Assembly (NCBI RefSeq): GCF_008710145.1
Contig: NZ_VYKL01000025.1
Coordinates: 1-64,000, forward strand
Reading direction: 5' to 3'
From: Niallia endozanthoxylica
GTDB lineage: Bacteria > Bacillota > Bacilli > Bacillales > Cytobacillaceae
DNA: 64,000 nt
Part shown: in pieces, positions 17,354 through 26,128 of the stretch
How the letters are laid out: each line of letters begins with the position of its first letter
Position numbering within the stretch: position 1 is the stretch's first letter
Translations under genes and position numbers: made by a program
The notes under the pieces: generated by a model
Databases searched by the model: none
The model's input: only the letters and a program-made list of their open reading frames with translations
What the model was told of the DNA's origin: nothing

Positions 17354-17487
17354 TCTATCCCTCCACTAATTAGTTCCATTTCCTAAATAAACTTTAGCTA
17401 AAAAAGTTCATCCATAGGAAACGCTTACAGATAATCAGTCAGTGATACCGTTATTTCTAGGTTATTCCCCCCCCTCTCAATCTCATC

Positions 17488-17504
17488 TTGCATGTACCAT
17501 GCAA
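17488..17504. promoter_or_regulatory. Perfect palindromic operator at the BCCT promoter
   Basis: TTGCATG-TAC-CATGCAA: perfect 7-bp arms around TAC. It begins 3 bp downstream of the -10 element and would overlap the transcription start, a classic repressor position. Its ATGTACCAT core is the same as in the two sites before the GntR gene. Confidence 0.72.
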
Positions 17505-17506
17505 TA

Positions 17507-17535
17507 AAGATAAAATAAATATTCTAGATTGTCAA
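17507..17535 (-). promoter_or_regulatory. Predicted sigma-A promoter of the BCCT gene
   Basis: Minus-strand TTGACA (17530-17535), 17 bp spacer, TATCTT (17507-17512), about 150 bp upstream of the start codon. Confidence 0.65.
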
Positions 17536-17572
17536 TAAATTATCTGAAAATTTTTAATTTAAGAAAATAGCT

Positions 17573-17608
17573 AAAAAAACCGCCTCTATTTTACGAGACG
17601 GTTTTACA
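17573..17608. terminator. Hairpin with A/T flanks between the reductase and BCCT genes
   Basis: AACCGCCTC pairs with GAGACGGTT (one G.U), preceded by an A-run and followed by TTTTAC. It is almost the same stem as at 7693-7735. On the minus strand it would stop read-through from the reductase gene into the BCCT promoter. Confidence 0.6.
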
Positions 17609-17643
17609 TTATATATCTAATAGATTTTAACAAAAAACCTCTC

Positions 17644-17760
17644 TTAAGCGACACTTATATTCATAGGAAACACCAGGATGGATGTCATGTTTTTCAACAC
17701 CCACTCCCATTCTTCTATCACCTTAAAATGCGGAGACTCAATGCTTATACGGCTTAAAGT
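17644..17760 (-). other. Orphan open stretch downstream of the reductase terminator
   Basis: The minus-strand frame to TAA at 17644-17646 contains ESPHFKVIEEWEWVLKNM, which looks protein-like, but has no start with a ribosome site and lies after a terminator. It may be a gene remnant. Nothing else is visible between 17610 and 17760. Confidence 0.25.
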
Positions 17761-17788
17761 AAAACGCCAGAACCATATCGGCGTTTTA
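17761..17788 (-). terminator. Terminator of the YcgT/IruO-like reductase gene
   Basis: AAAACGCC / GGCGTTTT stem directly after the stop codon; the stem itself supplies the U-run on the minus strand. Confidence 0.75.
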
Positions 17789-18847
17789 CTATGATAAGGT
17801 GACCATCATTTCTTTCACCAATTCTCTATTGCGTTTTTTAAAGACTTCGTTATGTGAGGAGACCATCGCTGCTTTGTTCGCATCTGGTTGAATAAATTGC
17901 TTGGCTTTATTCACCGCATTTGCTGCATCATGAAAGGCACCAGCAATCAAATTTAATTTCCCATCATAACGTAAAATATCTCCAGCCGCATAAAGTCCCT
18001 CAACAGAGGATTCACTAGTCGAATCTCCGGCAATAAAAAAGTTATCACTCATCTCGATTTCCAGTTCACTCTTTTTTAATAAACTCGCATCTTGTTCATA
18101 GCCATGATTAATAATAACCTCATCAATGTCTAAGGTTTGAGCCTCTCCGGTTACTTGATGGGTCAGCTCCACCCGCTCGATGGTTTCATGATTCTCACTT
18201 GCTATTAGCTTTGATATCGTTGTTTGGGGTAAGCATACGACTGAACTGTTTATCAGCTGTGTCACTTGTGCCTCATGCCCTGATAGTGATTCTTTCCGAT
18301 AAGTGATATACACTTTTTTCGCAATTGACTCTAATTCATTAGCCCAGTCTATCGCTGTGTTGCCTCCACCCGAAATGATCACCGTTTTATCTTTGAAACT
18401 CTTTAAAGATTGCACCGTGTAGTGAATATTAGAGACTTCGAACCGTTCTGCTCCTTCAATTTCTAGCTTTTTAGGATGTAAAATTCCGCTCCCCACCGCA
18501 ACAATCACCGTTCTTGAGTAATGAATTTGACCAGAGGCTGCTTGCAGCACGAAAATCCCCTCTTGATTTCGCGAGATGGATTCTATTTTTTCATTCAACA
18601 CCACTTCAGGTTGAAAGGTTAATCCTTGCTCTACCAATTGCTCAATTAGTTTGGCTCCAGGAATGGGGGTTAACCCGCCAACATCCCAAATCATTTTTTC
18701 CGGGTAGACATGAATTTTCCCGCCTAACTTTGGCTGATATTCGATGAGCTTTGTTTTCAGCTCTCGCAGCCCGCTGTAAAAAGTTGAATAAAGACCGGCT
18801 GGTCCACCGCCAATCACTGTTACATCAAATAACTCCTGCTCGTTCAT
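17789..18847 (-). CDS. Ferredoxin/flavodoxin--NADP+ reductase, YcgT/IruO-like
   Basis: FAD-dependent pyridine-nucleotide reductase of the thioredoxin-reductase-like FNR class, 352 residues. FAD-binding GGGPAGLYSTFYSG is at 13-26, NADP-binding GGGNTAIDWA near 165, and the C-terminal FAD motif GLYAAGDI near 284. No CxxC redox centre is seen, separating it from true thioredoxin reductase. It has a C-terminal extension (SSHNEVFKKRN) typical of YumC/YcgT proteins. Staphylococcal IruO of this family reduces ferric siderophores and supports heme degradation. Divergence from a hydroxamate-siderophore importer and a Fur-like box (18879-18893) suggest iron release in the cytoplasm. Confidence 0.88.
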   Translation of the reverse strand: MNEQELFDVTVIGGGPAGLYSTFYSGLRELKTKLIEYQPKLGGKIHVYPEKMIWDVGGLTPIPGAKLIEQLVEQGLTFQPEVVLNEKIESISRNQEGIFVLQAASGQIHYSRTVIVAVGSGILHPKKLEIEGAERFEVSNIHYTVQSLKSFKDKTVIISGGGNTAIDWANELESIAKKVYITYRKESLSGHEAQVTQLINSSVVCLPQTTISKLIASENHETIERVELTHQVTGEAQTLDIDEVIINHGYEQDASLLKKSELEIEMSDNFFIAGDSTSESSVEGLYAAGDILRYDGKLNLIAGAFHDAANAVNKAKQFIQPDANKAAMVSSHNEVFKKRNRELVKEMMVTLS

Positions 18848-18878
18848 CCCCGCTCACTCCCAAATACTTAACTGTAAT

Positions 18879-18893
18879 TGATTTTCATTATCA
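18879..18893. promoter_or_regulatory. Fur-like box before the reductase gene
   Basis: TGATTTTCATTATCA differs at two positions from the 7-1-7 Fur consensus TGATAATNATTATCA and lies about 32 bp upstream of the reductase start. Confidence 0.6.
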
Positions 18894-19109
18894 ATAAGAA
18901 TAGTTTATTTTGCTCTTTTTTACAATAAAATATTTTTCTACTTTTCTCATAACTTCTTTTTTAAAATGACCATGTCCAAATATATCAGTATGCTCTGTAT
19001 CCTTTTGGAAAGTATTCTAGTAAAATAATAGCCTACTTTTAACTATTATTTTGAAAATTCAGTTGACATTACGAAAAAAAGTAATTATATTCAAAGATAT
19101 AAACAATAA

Positions 19110-19124
19110 TGATAATCATTATCA
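19110..19124. promoter_or_regulatory. Perfect Fur box before the siderophore ABC operon
   Basis: TGATAATCATTATCA is an exact match to the Bacillus 7-1-7 Fur consensus, 30 bp upstream of the ATPase start codon. It indicates repression by Fur-iron. Confidence 0.92.
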
Positions 19125-19154
19125 CTAATCTGTTTTTCATAAAGGAGGCAAAAC

Positions 19155-20003
19155 ATGGTGGTTCGCCTGCATACAAATGACTTAAGCATTGGATATGGTG
19201 AACGGTTAATTGTAAAAAATCTCAGTGTCAATATTCCAGATAAAAAAATTACCACAATTATTGGATCAAACGGCTGCGGGAAATCAACCTTACTAAAAGC
19301 GATTACTCGTATCATTTCCCATCAATCAGGAGCCGTTCTTTTAGACGGAAAAAATATTTCAAAGGAAAATACAAAAACGTTAGCGAAGAAAATGGCTATC
19401 CTCCCTCAAACGCCTGAAGGTGCAAGCGGTCTCACAGTGGGAGAATTAGTATCCTACGGCCGCTTTCCCTATCAAACTGGTTTTGGAAGATTATCAAAAA
19501 GAGATTATGAAGTAATCGATTGGGCACTTGAGGTGACAGGAACGATAGACTTTAAGTTTCGTCCGGTTGATGCCCTCTCAGGCGGGCAGCGGCAGCGCGT
19601 TTGGATTGCCATGGCACTTGCCCAAGAAACAGAGATCATTTTCCTTGATGAACCCACCACCTACTTAGATATGGCGCACCAGCTTGAGGTATTAGAGCTT
19701 TTACAGAAACTCAATCAAGAACAAGAGCGCACCATTATTATGGTACTGCATGATTTAAACCAAGCGGCGCGTTTTGCGGACTATATTGTTGCTCTAAAGA
19801 ACGGCGAAATTGTCAAGGCAGGGGCCTGTGAAGAGGTGATGGTTCCAGAGGTGCTCAAAGAAGTCTTTCAAATTGATGCAGTAATCGGCAAGGACCCAAG
19901 AACAAATAAACCTATGTGCATCACGTATAATCTACTAAAAGGAGAAAATCACAATGAAAAAGTTAATCATCCCGTTTATGCTCATGCTAGTTCTCATTAT
20001 TAG
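19155..20003 (+). CDS. Iron-siderophore ABC transporter ATPase (FecE/FhuC-like)
   Basis: Cytoplasmic ATPase that powers siderophore uptake, 282 residues. Walker A GSNGCGKST is at 37-45, the signature LSGGQRQRVWIAMALAQ near 140, Walker B IIFLDEPTTYLD near 160 and the His switch in VLHDLNQ near 196. ATG behind AAAGGAGG. The last 50 bases overlap the start of the binding-protein gene, whose ribosome site lies inside this frame, so the two are translationally linked. This ATPase-first order differs from the usual position after the permeases. A perfect Fur box is 30 bp upstream. Confidence 0.93.
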   Translation: MVVRLHTNDLSIGYGERLIVKNLSVNIPDKKITTIIGSNGCGKSTLLKAITRIISHQSGAVLLDGKNISKENTKTLAKKMAILPQTPEGASGLTVGELVSYGRFPYQTGFGRLSKRDYEVIDWALEVTGTIDFKFRPVDALSGGQRQRVWIAMALAQETEIIFLDEPTTYLDMAHQLEVLELLQKLNQEQERTIIMVLHDLNQAARFADYIVALKNGEIVKAGACEEVMVPEVLKEVFQIDAVIGKDPRTNKPMCITYNLLKGENHNEKVNHPVYAHASSHY

Positions 20004-20883
20004 TGCCTGCGGCAAAGAATCTGCAACACAAAAGGAAAACAACTCCGATGCTTCAAAAGAAGAAAAATCGGAATTCATTACATACCAATCGGAAACAGGT
20101 CCAGTTGAAGTACCTGCAGACCCGCAAAGAGTCATCTTACTATCAGGCTTTACTGGTAATGTGTTGCAGCTTGGGGTAAATGTTGTTGGTGTAGATGTAT
20201 GGTCAAAGAATAACCCAACGTTTGAAAAAGAATTAAAAGACGTTGAAGAAGTTTCAGATGAAAATTTAGAAAAAATCATTGAATTAGAACCAGATTTAAT
20301 CATCGGCTTATCCAATGTTAAAAACCTTGATAAATTAAAAGAAATTGCTCCAACTGTCACCTATACATGGGGTAAGGTTGATTACTTAACCCAGCACGTA
20401 GAAATTGGAAAACTATTAAACAAGGAAAAAGAAGCTCAAGCTTGGGTCGATGATTTCAAAAAACGTGCAGAAACTGCCGGAGAAGAAATTAGAGCAAAAA
20501 TTGGCGAGGATACAACCGTAACAGTTATTGAAAGCTATGATAAGGACCTTTATGTGTTCGGAGATAATTGGGCACGCGGAACGGAAATTCTATACCAAGC
20601 GATGAAGCTGAAAATGCCTGAAAAAGTACAGAAAATGGCTTTAGAATCAGGATACTACGCGCTATCAGCAGAGGTACTTCCAGAGTATGCCGGCGATTAT
20701 ATCATCTTAAGTAAGTACGCTGATGCGGATTCTTCCTTCCAAGAAACCGAAACCTATAAGAATATTCCTGCTGTTAAAAATGGACAGGTATTTGAAATGA
20801 CAGGAAATGGCGCTTCTTTCAGTGATCCGGTCACACTAGAAAAACAGCTTGCATTTTTTGAAGAATCATTTTTAGGTAACTAA
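19954..20883 (+). CDS. Siderophore-binding lipoprotein (FhuD-like)
   Basis: Extracellular membrane-anchored binding protein that presents ferric siderophore to the permeases, 309 residues. Signal peptide with lipobox IISAC, lipidated Cys at about residue 19. A class III (BtuF/FhuD-type) fold is indicated by PADPQRVILLS at about 49-59, ENLEKIIELEPDLIIG and KNIPAVKNGQVFEM. ATG behind AAAGGAG inside the preceding ATPase gene. It resembles hydroxamate-type binding proteins (ferrichrome, schizokinen); the exact siderophore is unknown. A long hairpin follows before the permease genes and may raise the level of this subunit. Confidence 0.9.
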   Translation: MKKLIIPFMLMLVLIISACGKESATQKENNSDASKEEKSEFITYQSETGPVEVPADPQRVILLSGFTGNVLQLGVNVVGVDVWSKNNPTFEKELKDVEEVSDENLEKIIELEPDLIIGLSNVKNLDKLKEIAPTVTYTWGKVDYLTQHVEIGKLLNKEKEAQAWVDDFKKRAETAGEEIRAKIGEDTTVTVIESYDKDLYVFGDNWARGTEILYQAMKLKMPEKVQKMALESGYYALSAEVLPEYAGDYIILSKYADADSSFQETETYKNIPAVKNGQVFEMTGNGASFSDPVTLEKQLAFFEESFLGN

Positions 20884-20913
20884 TCTAAAAGGAGGCTGAC
20901 CCGATTCAAGGGC

Positions 20914-20985
20914 TCAGGCACCGCAAGATTCAATCTAGTATCACGTAAAACCGTACTAGATCGAATCCTTACGGGAGCCTGACAC
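20914..20985 (+). other. Long imperfect hairpin between binding-protein and permease genes
   Basis: GATTCAATCTAGTA (20927-20940) pairs with TACTAGATCGAATC (20954-20967), 13 of 14 positions, and the flanks CAGGC...CAAG and CTTACGGGAGCCTG extend the stem. No U-tract follows. It probably acts as an RNA stabiliser or partial terminator giving more binding protein than permease. Confidence 0.6.
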
Positions 20986-21034
20986 TTATGGGAAAGCCTC
21001 TTCCCCTATATTTTAAAAGAAAAGATGATGACTG

Positions 21035-22042
21035 ATGACAAAACACACACCACATACTCTTTTATTCCCATTTAAATTACTAGCAGGATTCCTTGTATTA
21101 TTATTTATGTTCTTTGCCGCTATGGTTTTTGGCGCTGCAGATATCACGATCAAGGATGTCTGGCTGGCCCTTACATCGAGTGCTGTAAATAGTCAAATTT
21201 CCATCATACGTGAAATTCGCTTGCCGCGTGAAGTGGCAGCCATTTTTGTAGGAGCAGCTCTTGCCGTTTCGGGTGCCATTATGCAAGGCATGACCAGAAA
21301 CCCCCTTGCAGATCCTGGTTTGCTGGGACTATCCGCTGGTGCGAATGCCGCACTTGCTATAACGATTGCCTTGATCCCTCATACCAATTATTTCGGTATG
21401 ATGGTCGCTTGTTTTATTGGAGCGGCTGTCGGAGCGGCTCTCGTATTTGGAATCAGCGCCATGAAAAAGGGTGGATTCTCCCCTTTCCGCATTGTCTTAG
21501 CCGGCGCAGCCATCTCTGCCTTCTTATACGCAATTGCCGAATGGGTAGGGATTTATTTTAAAATTTCAAAGAATGTCTCCATGTGGACTTCAGGAGGAAT
21601 GGTTGGCACGACATGGGGTCAGCTTCAAATTATTGTGCCTTTTATTGTGCTCGGTCTATTAGTTTCCTTTTTCCTATCCAAGCAGTTGACTATTCTTAGT
21701 TTGAATGAGGAGGTCGCAGTCGGCCTGGGGCAAAAAATCGCAACAATAAAGTCGATTCTTTTTATCGTTATCATCATTCTAGCCGGTGCCTCTGTGGCGC
21801 TTGTTGGGAAAATGGCATTCGTCGGTCTATTAATCCCGCATATCGTTCGTGCGTTCGTTGGGACGGATTACCGTTATATCCTGCCTATGTCCGCCATTCT
21901 TGGTGCGGCTTTCATGTTACTTGCCGACACACTGGGCCGTACAATTAATGCGCCTTATGAAACACCTATCGTGGCCATTGTTGCCTTTGTTGGCTTGCCC
22001 TTCTTTCTTATCATCGTGAAAAAAGGAGGAGTATTTTCATGA
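21035..22042 (+). CDS. Siderophore ABC transporter permease 1 (FecCD family, FhuB-like)
   Basis: Integral membrane subunit of the siderophore importer, 335 residues with about ten transmembrane helices. Family signatures: [40 protein letters not shown] (about 52-91) and the ATPase-coupling segment [20 protein letters not shown]. The ribosome site is weak compared with neighbouring genes, consistent with lower expression than the binding protein. Its last four bases overlap the start of the second permease (ATGA). Confidence 0.92.
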   Translation: MTKHTPHTLLFPFKLLAGFLVLLFMFFAAMVFGAADITIKDVWLALTSSAVNSQISIIREIRLPREVAAIFVGAALAVSGAIMQGMTRNPLADPGLLGLSAGANAALAITIALIPHTNYFGMMVACFIGAAVGAALVFGISAMKKGGFSPFRIVLAGAAISAFLYAIAEWVGIYFKISKNVSMWTSGGMVGTTWGQLQIIVPFIVLGLLVSFFLSKQLTILSLNEEVAVGLGQKIATIKSILFIVIIILAGASVALVGKMAFVGLLIPHIVRAFVGTDYRYILPMSAILGAAFMLLADTLGRTINAPYETPIVAIVAFVGLPFFLIIVKKGGVFS

Positions 22043-23046
22043 TACACCCTTCCTTAATCAAGAAACAGCGAATCATTCTAGTCATATCCCTGCTGCTCAT
22101 ACTGATGACAACCGTTATCGGATTGGGAATGGGGTATTCTTCTGTATCGTATGATCGAATCTTGCCTGTTCTGTTTGGCGAGGGTACCTTTAAAGAAGAA
22201 TTTGTCTTGTTTTCTATCAGATTGCCGCGAATCATTATTACTCTTTTAGCAGGTATGGCTCTCGCTTTATCTGGTGCCATTTTACAGGGAATTACCCGAA
22301 ATGATTTAGCCGACCCTGGAATTATCGGAATTAACTCTGGAGCAGGTGTGGGAATTACTATTTTCTTCTTGTTCTTCCCAATTGAGGCTGATGCATTCTC
22401 TTATATGATTCCTGTCATCGGATTTATCGGGGCTATCCTAACAGCGGTCATCATCTATTTGTTTTCCTACCAAAAGAATCAAGGATTTCAACCTGTCAAA
22501 TTAGTCCTTATCGGGGTTGGATTCGCTACAGCCCTTTCCGGACTGATGATTGTCCTTATCTCATCTGCTGACCGTACAAAAGTCGATTTCATTGCCAAAT
22601 GGTTAGCCGGAAATATTTGGGGCAGTGACTGGCCTTTTATTTGGGCCCTCCTTCCTTGGCTGGTGATACTCATTCCTTTCACATTATATAAAGCCAATCG
22701 ATTGAATCTCTTAGGCTTAAGCGAGCCCGTTGCCATTGGTGTGGGCGTGTCCATTGAAAAAGAACGGATTACCTTGCTGTTAACAGCCGTTGCCCTAGCC
22801 GCTTCCGCCGTTTCGGTCACAGGAGGCATTTCCTTTATTGGACTCATGGCCCCGCACCTAGCAAAAGCTTTAGTCGGACATAGAAATCAACTATTTATCC
22901 CTGTTGCCATCCTGATTGGCGGCTGGCTGCTGCTCTTTGCAGACACCATCGGCCGCAATATTTTAGAACCCGATGGAATTCCAGCAGGCATCATGGCCGC
23001 ACTAATCGGCGCTCCATACTTTGTGTATTTATTAATGAAAAAATAA
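22039..23046 (+). CDS. Siderophore ABC transporter permease 2 (FecCD family, FhuG-like)
   Basis: Second membrane subunit, 335 residues and about ten helices, homologous to permease 1: RLPRIIITLLAGMALALSGAILQGITRNDLADPGIIG and VTGGISFIGLMAPHLAKALVGH. The start overlaps the previous stop by 4 bp (translational coupling); GGAGGAG lies upstream inside permease 1. Last gene of the Fur-controlled operon; the hairpin at 23116-23168 follows. Confidence 0.92.
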   Translation: MIHPSLIKKQRIILVISLLLILMTTVIGLGMGYSSVSYDRILPVLFGEGTFKEEFVLFSIRLPRIIITLLAGMALALSGAILQGITRNDLADPGIIGINSGAGVGITIFFLFFPIEADAFSYMIPVIGFIGAILTAVIIYLFSYQKNQGFQPVKLVLIGVGFATALSGLMIVLISSADRTKVDFIAKWLAGNIWGSDWPFIWALLPWLVILIPFTLYKANRLNLLGLSEPVAIGVGVSIEKERITLLLTAVALAASAVSVTGGISFIGLMAPHLAKALVGHRNQLFIPVAILIGGWLLLFADTIGRNILEPDGIPAGIMAALIGAPYFVYLLMKK

Positions 23047-23115
23047 GGAGACACGGGGGCATAGCTCTCGTAAAACGTGGGGCCGGTTCGCGTTTCATCT
23101 ATAATCTGGTAATAC

Positions 23116-23168
23116 AAAAAGAGACAATCCAAAAAGTCATATGTTCGACTTTTGGATGCCTCTTTTCT
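23116..23168. terminator. Bidirectional terminator between the fhu-like operon and the GGDEF gene
   Basis: AAAAGAG...ATCCAAAAAGTC pairs with GACTTTTGGAT...CTCTTTT, flanked by A- and T-runs. The last codons of the convergent diguanylate cyclase gene lie inside the stem. Confidence 0.8.
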
Positions 23169-23829
23169 TTTTAAAATGAACTTTTTCCTCATACATATTA
23201 TTATCAGCTAAATCTAATAACTTCTGTAAATTCGCAGCATCTACAGGATAGACCGCTTGACCTATCGAAATCGATACATTCCCTTTATACTCCCAATCTT
23301 CCGCGTCCAACCTGCTTTTAAAATCATTTATTTTATTACTCAATACATTTACATCAGAAAAGACGGAAAGAATAATGAATTCATCTCCGCCCCATCTGGC
23401 TAGTATATCTTTCGGCCCAAAAGAATGACGCAAAAGTGTAGAAAGGGTACCTAGCACAGAGTCTCCTTCTTGGTGGCCATACTGATCATTAATTTCTTTA
23501 AAATCATTTACGTCCAACAACAAAATGGAGATATTTACATTTTTTCTATCCGCATATTTGGCCAGACTCCGGAACTTATCATGTACATAACGTCTGTTAT
23601 ACAAGCCGGTTAGAGGATCTCTAGTTGATAAATAGACATATTTATCATACTGTTTTCCAAGCAGCCACGCTAATATTAATACAATTATTGCCGGTATTGG
23701 ATAAGGGTGGGGCGGATGTCCAAAGTGAATGCTAACCATTTCCCTAATGAACAAAAGCAAAATAGCAACAAATAGCGCACTAATCACTCTGCCTCTATAT
23801 CCCATTTGTTGCTTCACTCTACGCTTCAC
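23137..23829 (-). CDS. Membrane-anchored GGDEF protein (diguanylate cyclase)
   Basis: Predicted to make cyclic di-GMP from two GTP at the membrane. Two transmembrane helices (about 13-33 and 43-58) are followed by a GGDEF domain from about 70, with DPLTGLYNRRY, LLLDVNDFKEINDQYGH and an intact active site RWGGDEF. The product-inhibition RxxD site is missing (GPKD in its place), so feedback inhibition may be absent. It starts with GTG; its ribosome site AGGAGA is formed by the last codons of the upstream PAS-GGDEF-EAL gene, giving a tightly coupled two-gene operon. No periplasmic sensor domain is present. Confidence 0.88.
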   Translation of the reverse strand: MKRRVKQQMGYRGRVISALFVAILLLFIREMVSIHFGHPPHPYPIPAIIVLILAWLLGKQYDKYVYLSTRDPLTGLYNRRYVHDKFRSLAKYADRKNVNISILLLDVNDFKEINDQYGHQEGDSVLGTLSTLLRHSFGPKDILARWGGDEFIILSVFSDVNVLSNKINDFKSRLDAEDWEYKGNVSISIGQAVYPVDAANLQKLLDLADNNMYEEKVHFKKKRGIQKSNI

Positions 23830-23831
23830 CT

Positions 23832-25925
23832 TTATTCTCCTATTGCTTGCTGTTTGATTAATAGGTTAACTATTTCATTGCTAGGTACTGGACGGCTAAA
23901 GAAGTACCCCTGTCCCTCAGCACAATTAAGATTAGAAAGAAAATCTAATTGCTCCTCTGTTTCAATGCCTTCTGCAATCACACTCACATCTAAATGAGTG
24001 GCCATATTAATGATTGTTTTCACAATAACAGCACTTTCATTTTTTAGGTCTTCAATGAAAGAACGATCAATTTTTAGGCTATCAATTGGAAAATGTACTA
24101 AATAGGCTAGTGAAGAATAACCCGTTCCGAAATCATCTATAGATAATCGTACACCAAGAGACTTTAATTCCTTTAGAATCGGTATGGTATATTCAGGGTC
24201 TTGCATTAAGCTTTCGGTAATTTCCAATTCTAAATAGTCTGGTTGTAATTTTGTCTCATGTAAAACCCTTTTCACCATTCCAATCAAATCTTCTCGAAAC
24301 AAGTAAGGCGATATATTCACACCTATTCTTACTGGAGAGACTCCACTTTCCTGCCATGTCTTATTTTGCCTGCACGCGGTTTCAAGAACCCATTCAGTCA
24401 TTGGAGTAATTAAGCCATTGTCCTCTGCCAACGGGATAAATTCAGAAGGTGGAATGTTCCCCAAAGTTGGATGCTCCCAACGAATTAAAGCCTCCACTCC
24501 AATAATCTTATCAGAATGGATATCTACCTGCGGCTGATAATGAAGCGTGAAAGCTTTTTCTTCTACAGCTTGACGTAAGGTTCTTTCTAATTTCATTGTT
24601 CTTGTTATATTTTCAAACATTTTAGATGAATAAAACTGAACCGCATTGATCCCTTTATTTTTCGCTAAATACATAGCACTATCTGCCTTTTTGACAAGAG
24701 ATTCTAAGTCTTCCCCGTCTTTTGGAAAGGTACTGATTCCAATACTTGCGCTAAGATAAAACCGTTCATTATTTATCTGGAATGGATCTGAAAACAAGAA
24801 ATTAATTTCCTTTGTGAATTCCTTTACTTCTTCGATTGAACAATTCTTTAATACGATAATAAATTCATCCCCGCCAAATCTATACAAGTCCGCTTTATCT
24901 TGTAAGTGAGTAAATAATCTGTTTGAAACAGCCGATAGAACTTGATCTCCCATACTGTGACCTAACGTATCGTTTATATATTTAAAACGGTTTAGATCCA
25001 AAAATAGAAGTGCCAATTGACCATTTTTCTTATTTTCGTTTAACCACTGACTTAACTCACTATGGAAGTAGCGTCGATTACGGAGACCTGTTACTTCATC
25101 ATGATTAGCGTAATGGCGAATCTGCTCTTCTACCTTTATTTGTTCTGTAATATCCTGCCGTATGGAAATATATTGATAAGGGATCCCCTTTTTATCCTTA
25201 AATGGAATAATGGTTGTCTTTACCCAATAAAAAGAGCCATCCTTCGCTTTATTTTTTATATTCCCCTTCCAAATTTCCCCTTTACGAATGGTTTTCCACA
25301 TTTCTTTGAAAAACTCTTTCGTATGGTATCCAGAGTTGACAATCCGATGCGTCTTTCCGATTAACTCACTCTGACTATACTTTGACATAGCACAAAAGGT
25401 ATTATTTACATAGGTAATGATTCCCCTGTAATCGGTAATGGCTACAATGGACGATTCATCTAACGCAAACTTAAAATCTTCCAATTCCTTTATTTTTCTT
25501 GCTAAATCTATTTCATTCTTCTTTTCATTTGTAATATCTTTTCCAAAGACCAATAATTCATTTCGGCTGCCATCATCATGAAAAAAGGGAACTTTAATCA
25601 CATCAAAGATTCTCAATTCACCCTTATAATCATAAACCTGCTCCTCGCACTTCGTCACCTCAGCATTTAACCATGCCTGTTCATCGGATTTCCTGCAAAT
25701 GTCAAAAAAGCATTGAAAATCATGATACCGTTTTTCCAGTTCAGGATCTTTTTTCCCTGAAAGATGCATTTCATTTAACTGCTGGAGATCTTTATTATTC
25801 GTAAATGTATTAATTCGAACCCAATTACCTTCTCCGTCTTTCATGCAGATAAAATCGATTAAATGCTCCATTATTTCCATTAGCAAAAATTTTCCAACAT
25901 TTATTTCGGTATTAAAGTCTATCAT
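23832..25925 (-). CDS. PAS-GGDEF-EAL cyclic-di-GMP enzyme
   Basis: Cytoplasmic 697-residue sensor enzyme for cyclic-di-GMP turnover. An N-terminal PAS-like region with PAC-type end (KVPFFHDDGSRNELLVFGKDIT) is followed by a second PAS (about 150-270, ESSIVAITDYRGIITYVNNTF), a GGDEF domain with intact RFGGDEF and an EAL domain with VEALIRWEHP, ELEITESLM and SIDDFGTGYSSL. All main EAL metal ligands are visible, so phosphodiesterase activity is plausible. RxxD I-site not seen. First gene of an operon with the small GGDEF protein. A similar architecture is encoded at 59437-61632. Confidence 0.9.
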   Translation of the reverse strand: MIDFNTEINVGKFLLMEIMEHLIDFICMKDGEGNWVRINTFTNNKDLQQLNEMHLSGKKDPELEKRYHDFQCFFDICRKSDEQAWLNAEVTKCEEQVYDYKGELRIFDVIKVPFFHDDGSRNELLVFGKDITNEKKNEIDLARKIKELEDFKFALDESSIVAITDYRGIITYVNNTFCAMSKYSQSELIGKTHRIVNSGYHTKEFFKEMWKTIRKGEIWKGNIKNKAKDGSFYWVKTTIIPFKDKKGIPYQYISIRQDITEQIKVEEQIRHYANHDEVTGLRNRRYFHSELSQWLNENKKNGQLALLFLDLNRFKYINDTLGHSMGDQVLSAVSNRLFTHLQDKADLYRFGGDEFIIVLKNCSIEEVKEFTKEINFLFSDPFQINNERFYLSASIGISTFPKDGEDLESLVKKADSAMYLAKNKGINAVQFYSSKMFENITRTMKLERTLRQAVEEKAFTLHYQPQVDIHSDKIIGVEALIRWEHPTLGNIPPSEFIPLAEDNGLITPMTEWVLETACRQNKTWQESGVSPVRIGVNISPYLFREDLIGMVKRVLHETKLQPDYLELEITESLMQDPEYTIPILKELKSLGVRLSIDDFGTGYSSLAYLVHFPIDSLKIDRSFIEDLKNESAVIVKTIINMATHLDVSVIAEGIETEEQLDFLSNLNCAEGQGYFFSRPVPSNEIVNLLIKQQAIGE

Positions 25926-26082
25926 TTTCCATTATTTCCCTTCTAACAAGAAGATTTCAATCTATGAGGTAGTTTTTGGGGATAGATTATATAGGTTTAT
26001 TATACTAATAAATGATATGGACATCTATAAAAACAATCATTTCACCGTACAATTTGACCTAGTATTTTACTAGTATACCGAA

Positions 26083-26116
26083 AAAGAAACTGTTGCAATA
26101 GACAACAGTCTCTTTT
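26083..26116 (-). terminator. Terminator of the chemoreceptor gene
   Basis: AAAGAAACTGTTG pairs with CAACAGTCTCTTT (one G.U), with A- and T-runs on both sides, just past the 3' end of the MCP gene. Confidence 0.75.
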
Positions 26117-26128
26117 CTGTTGTTTTTT

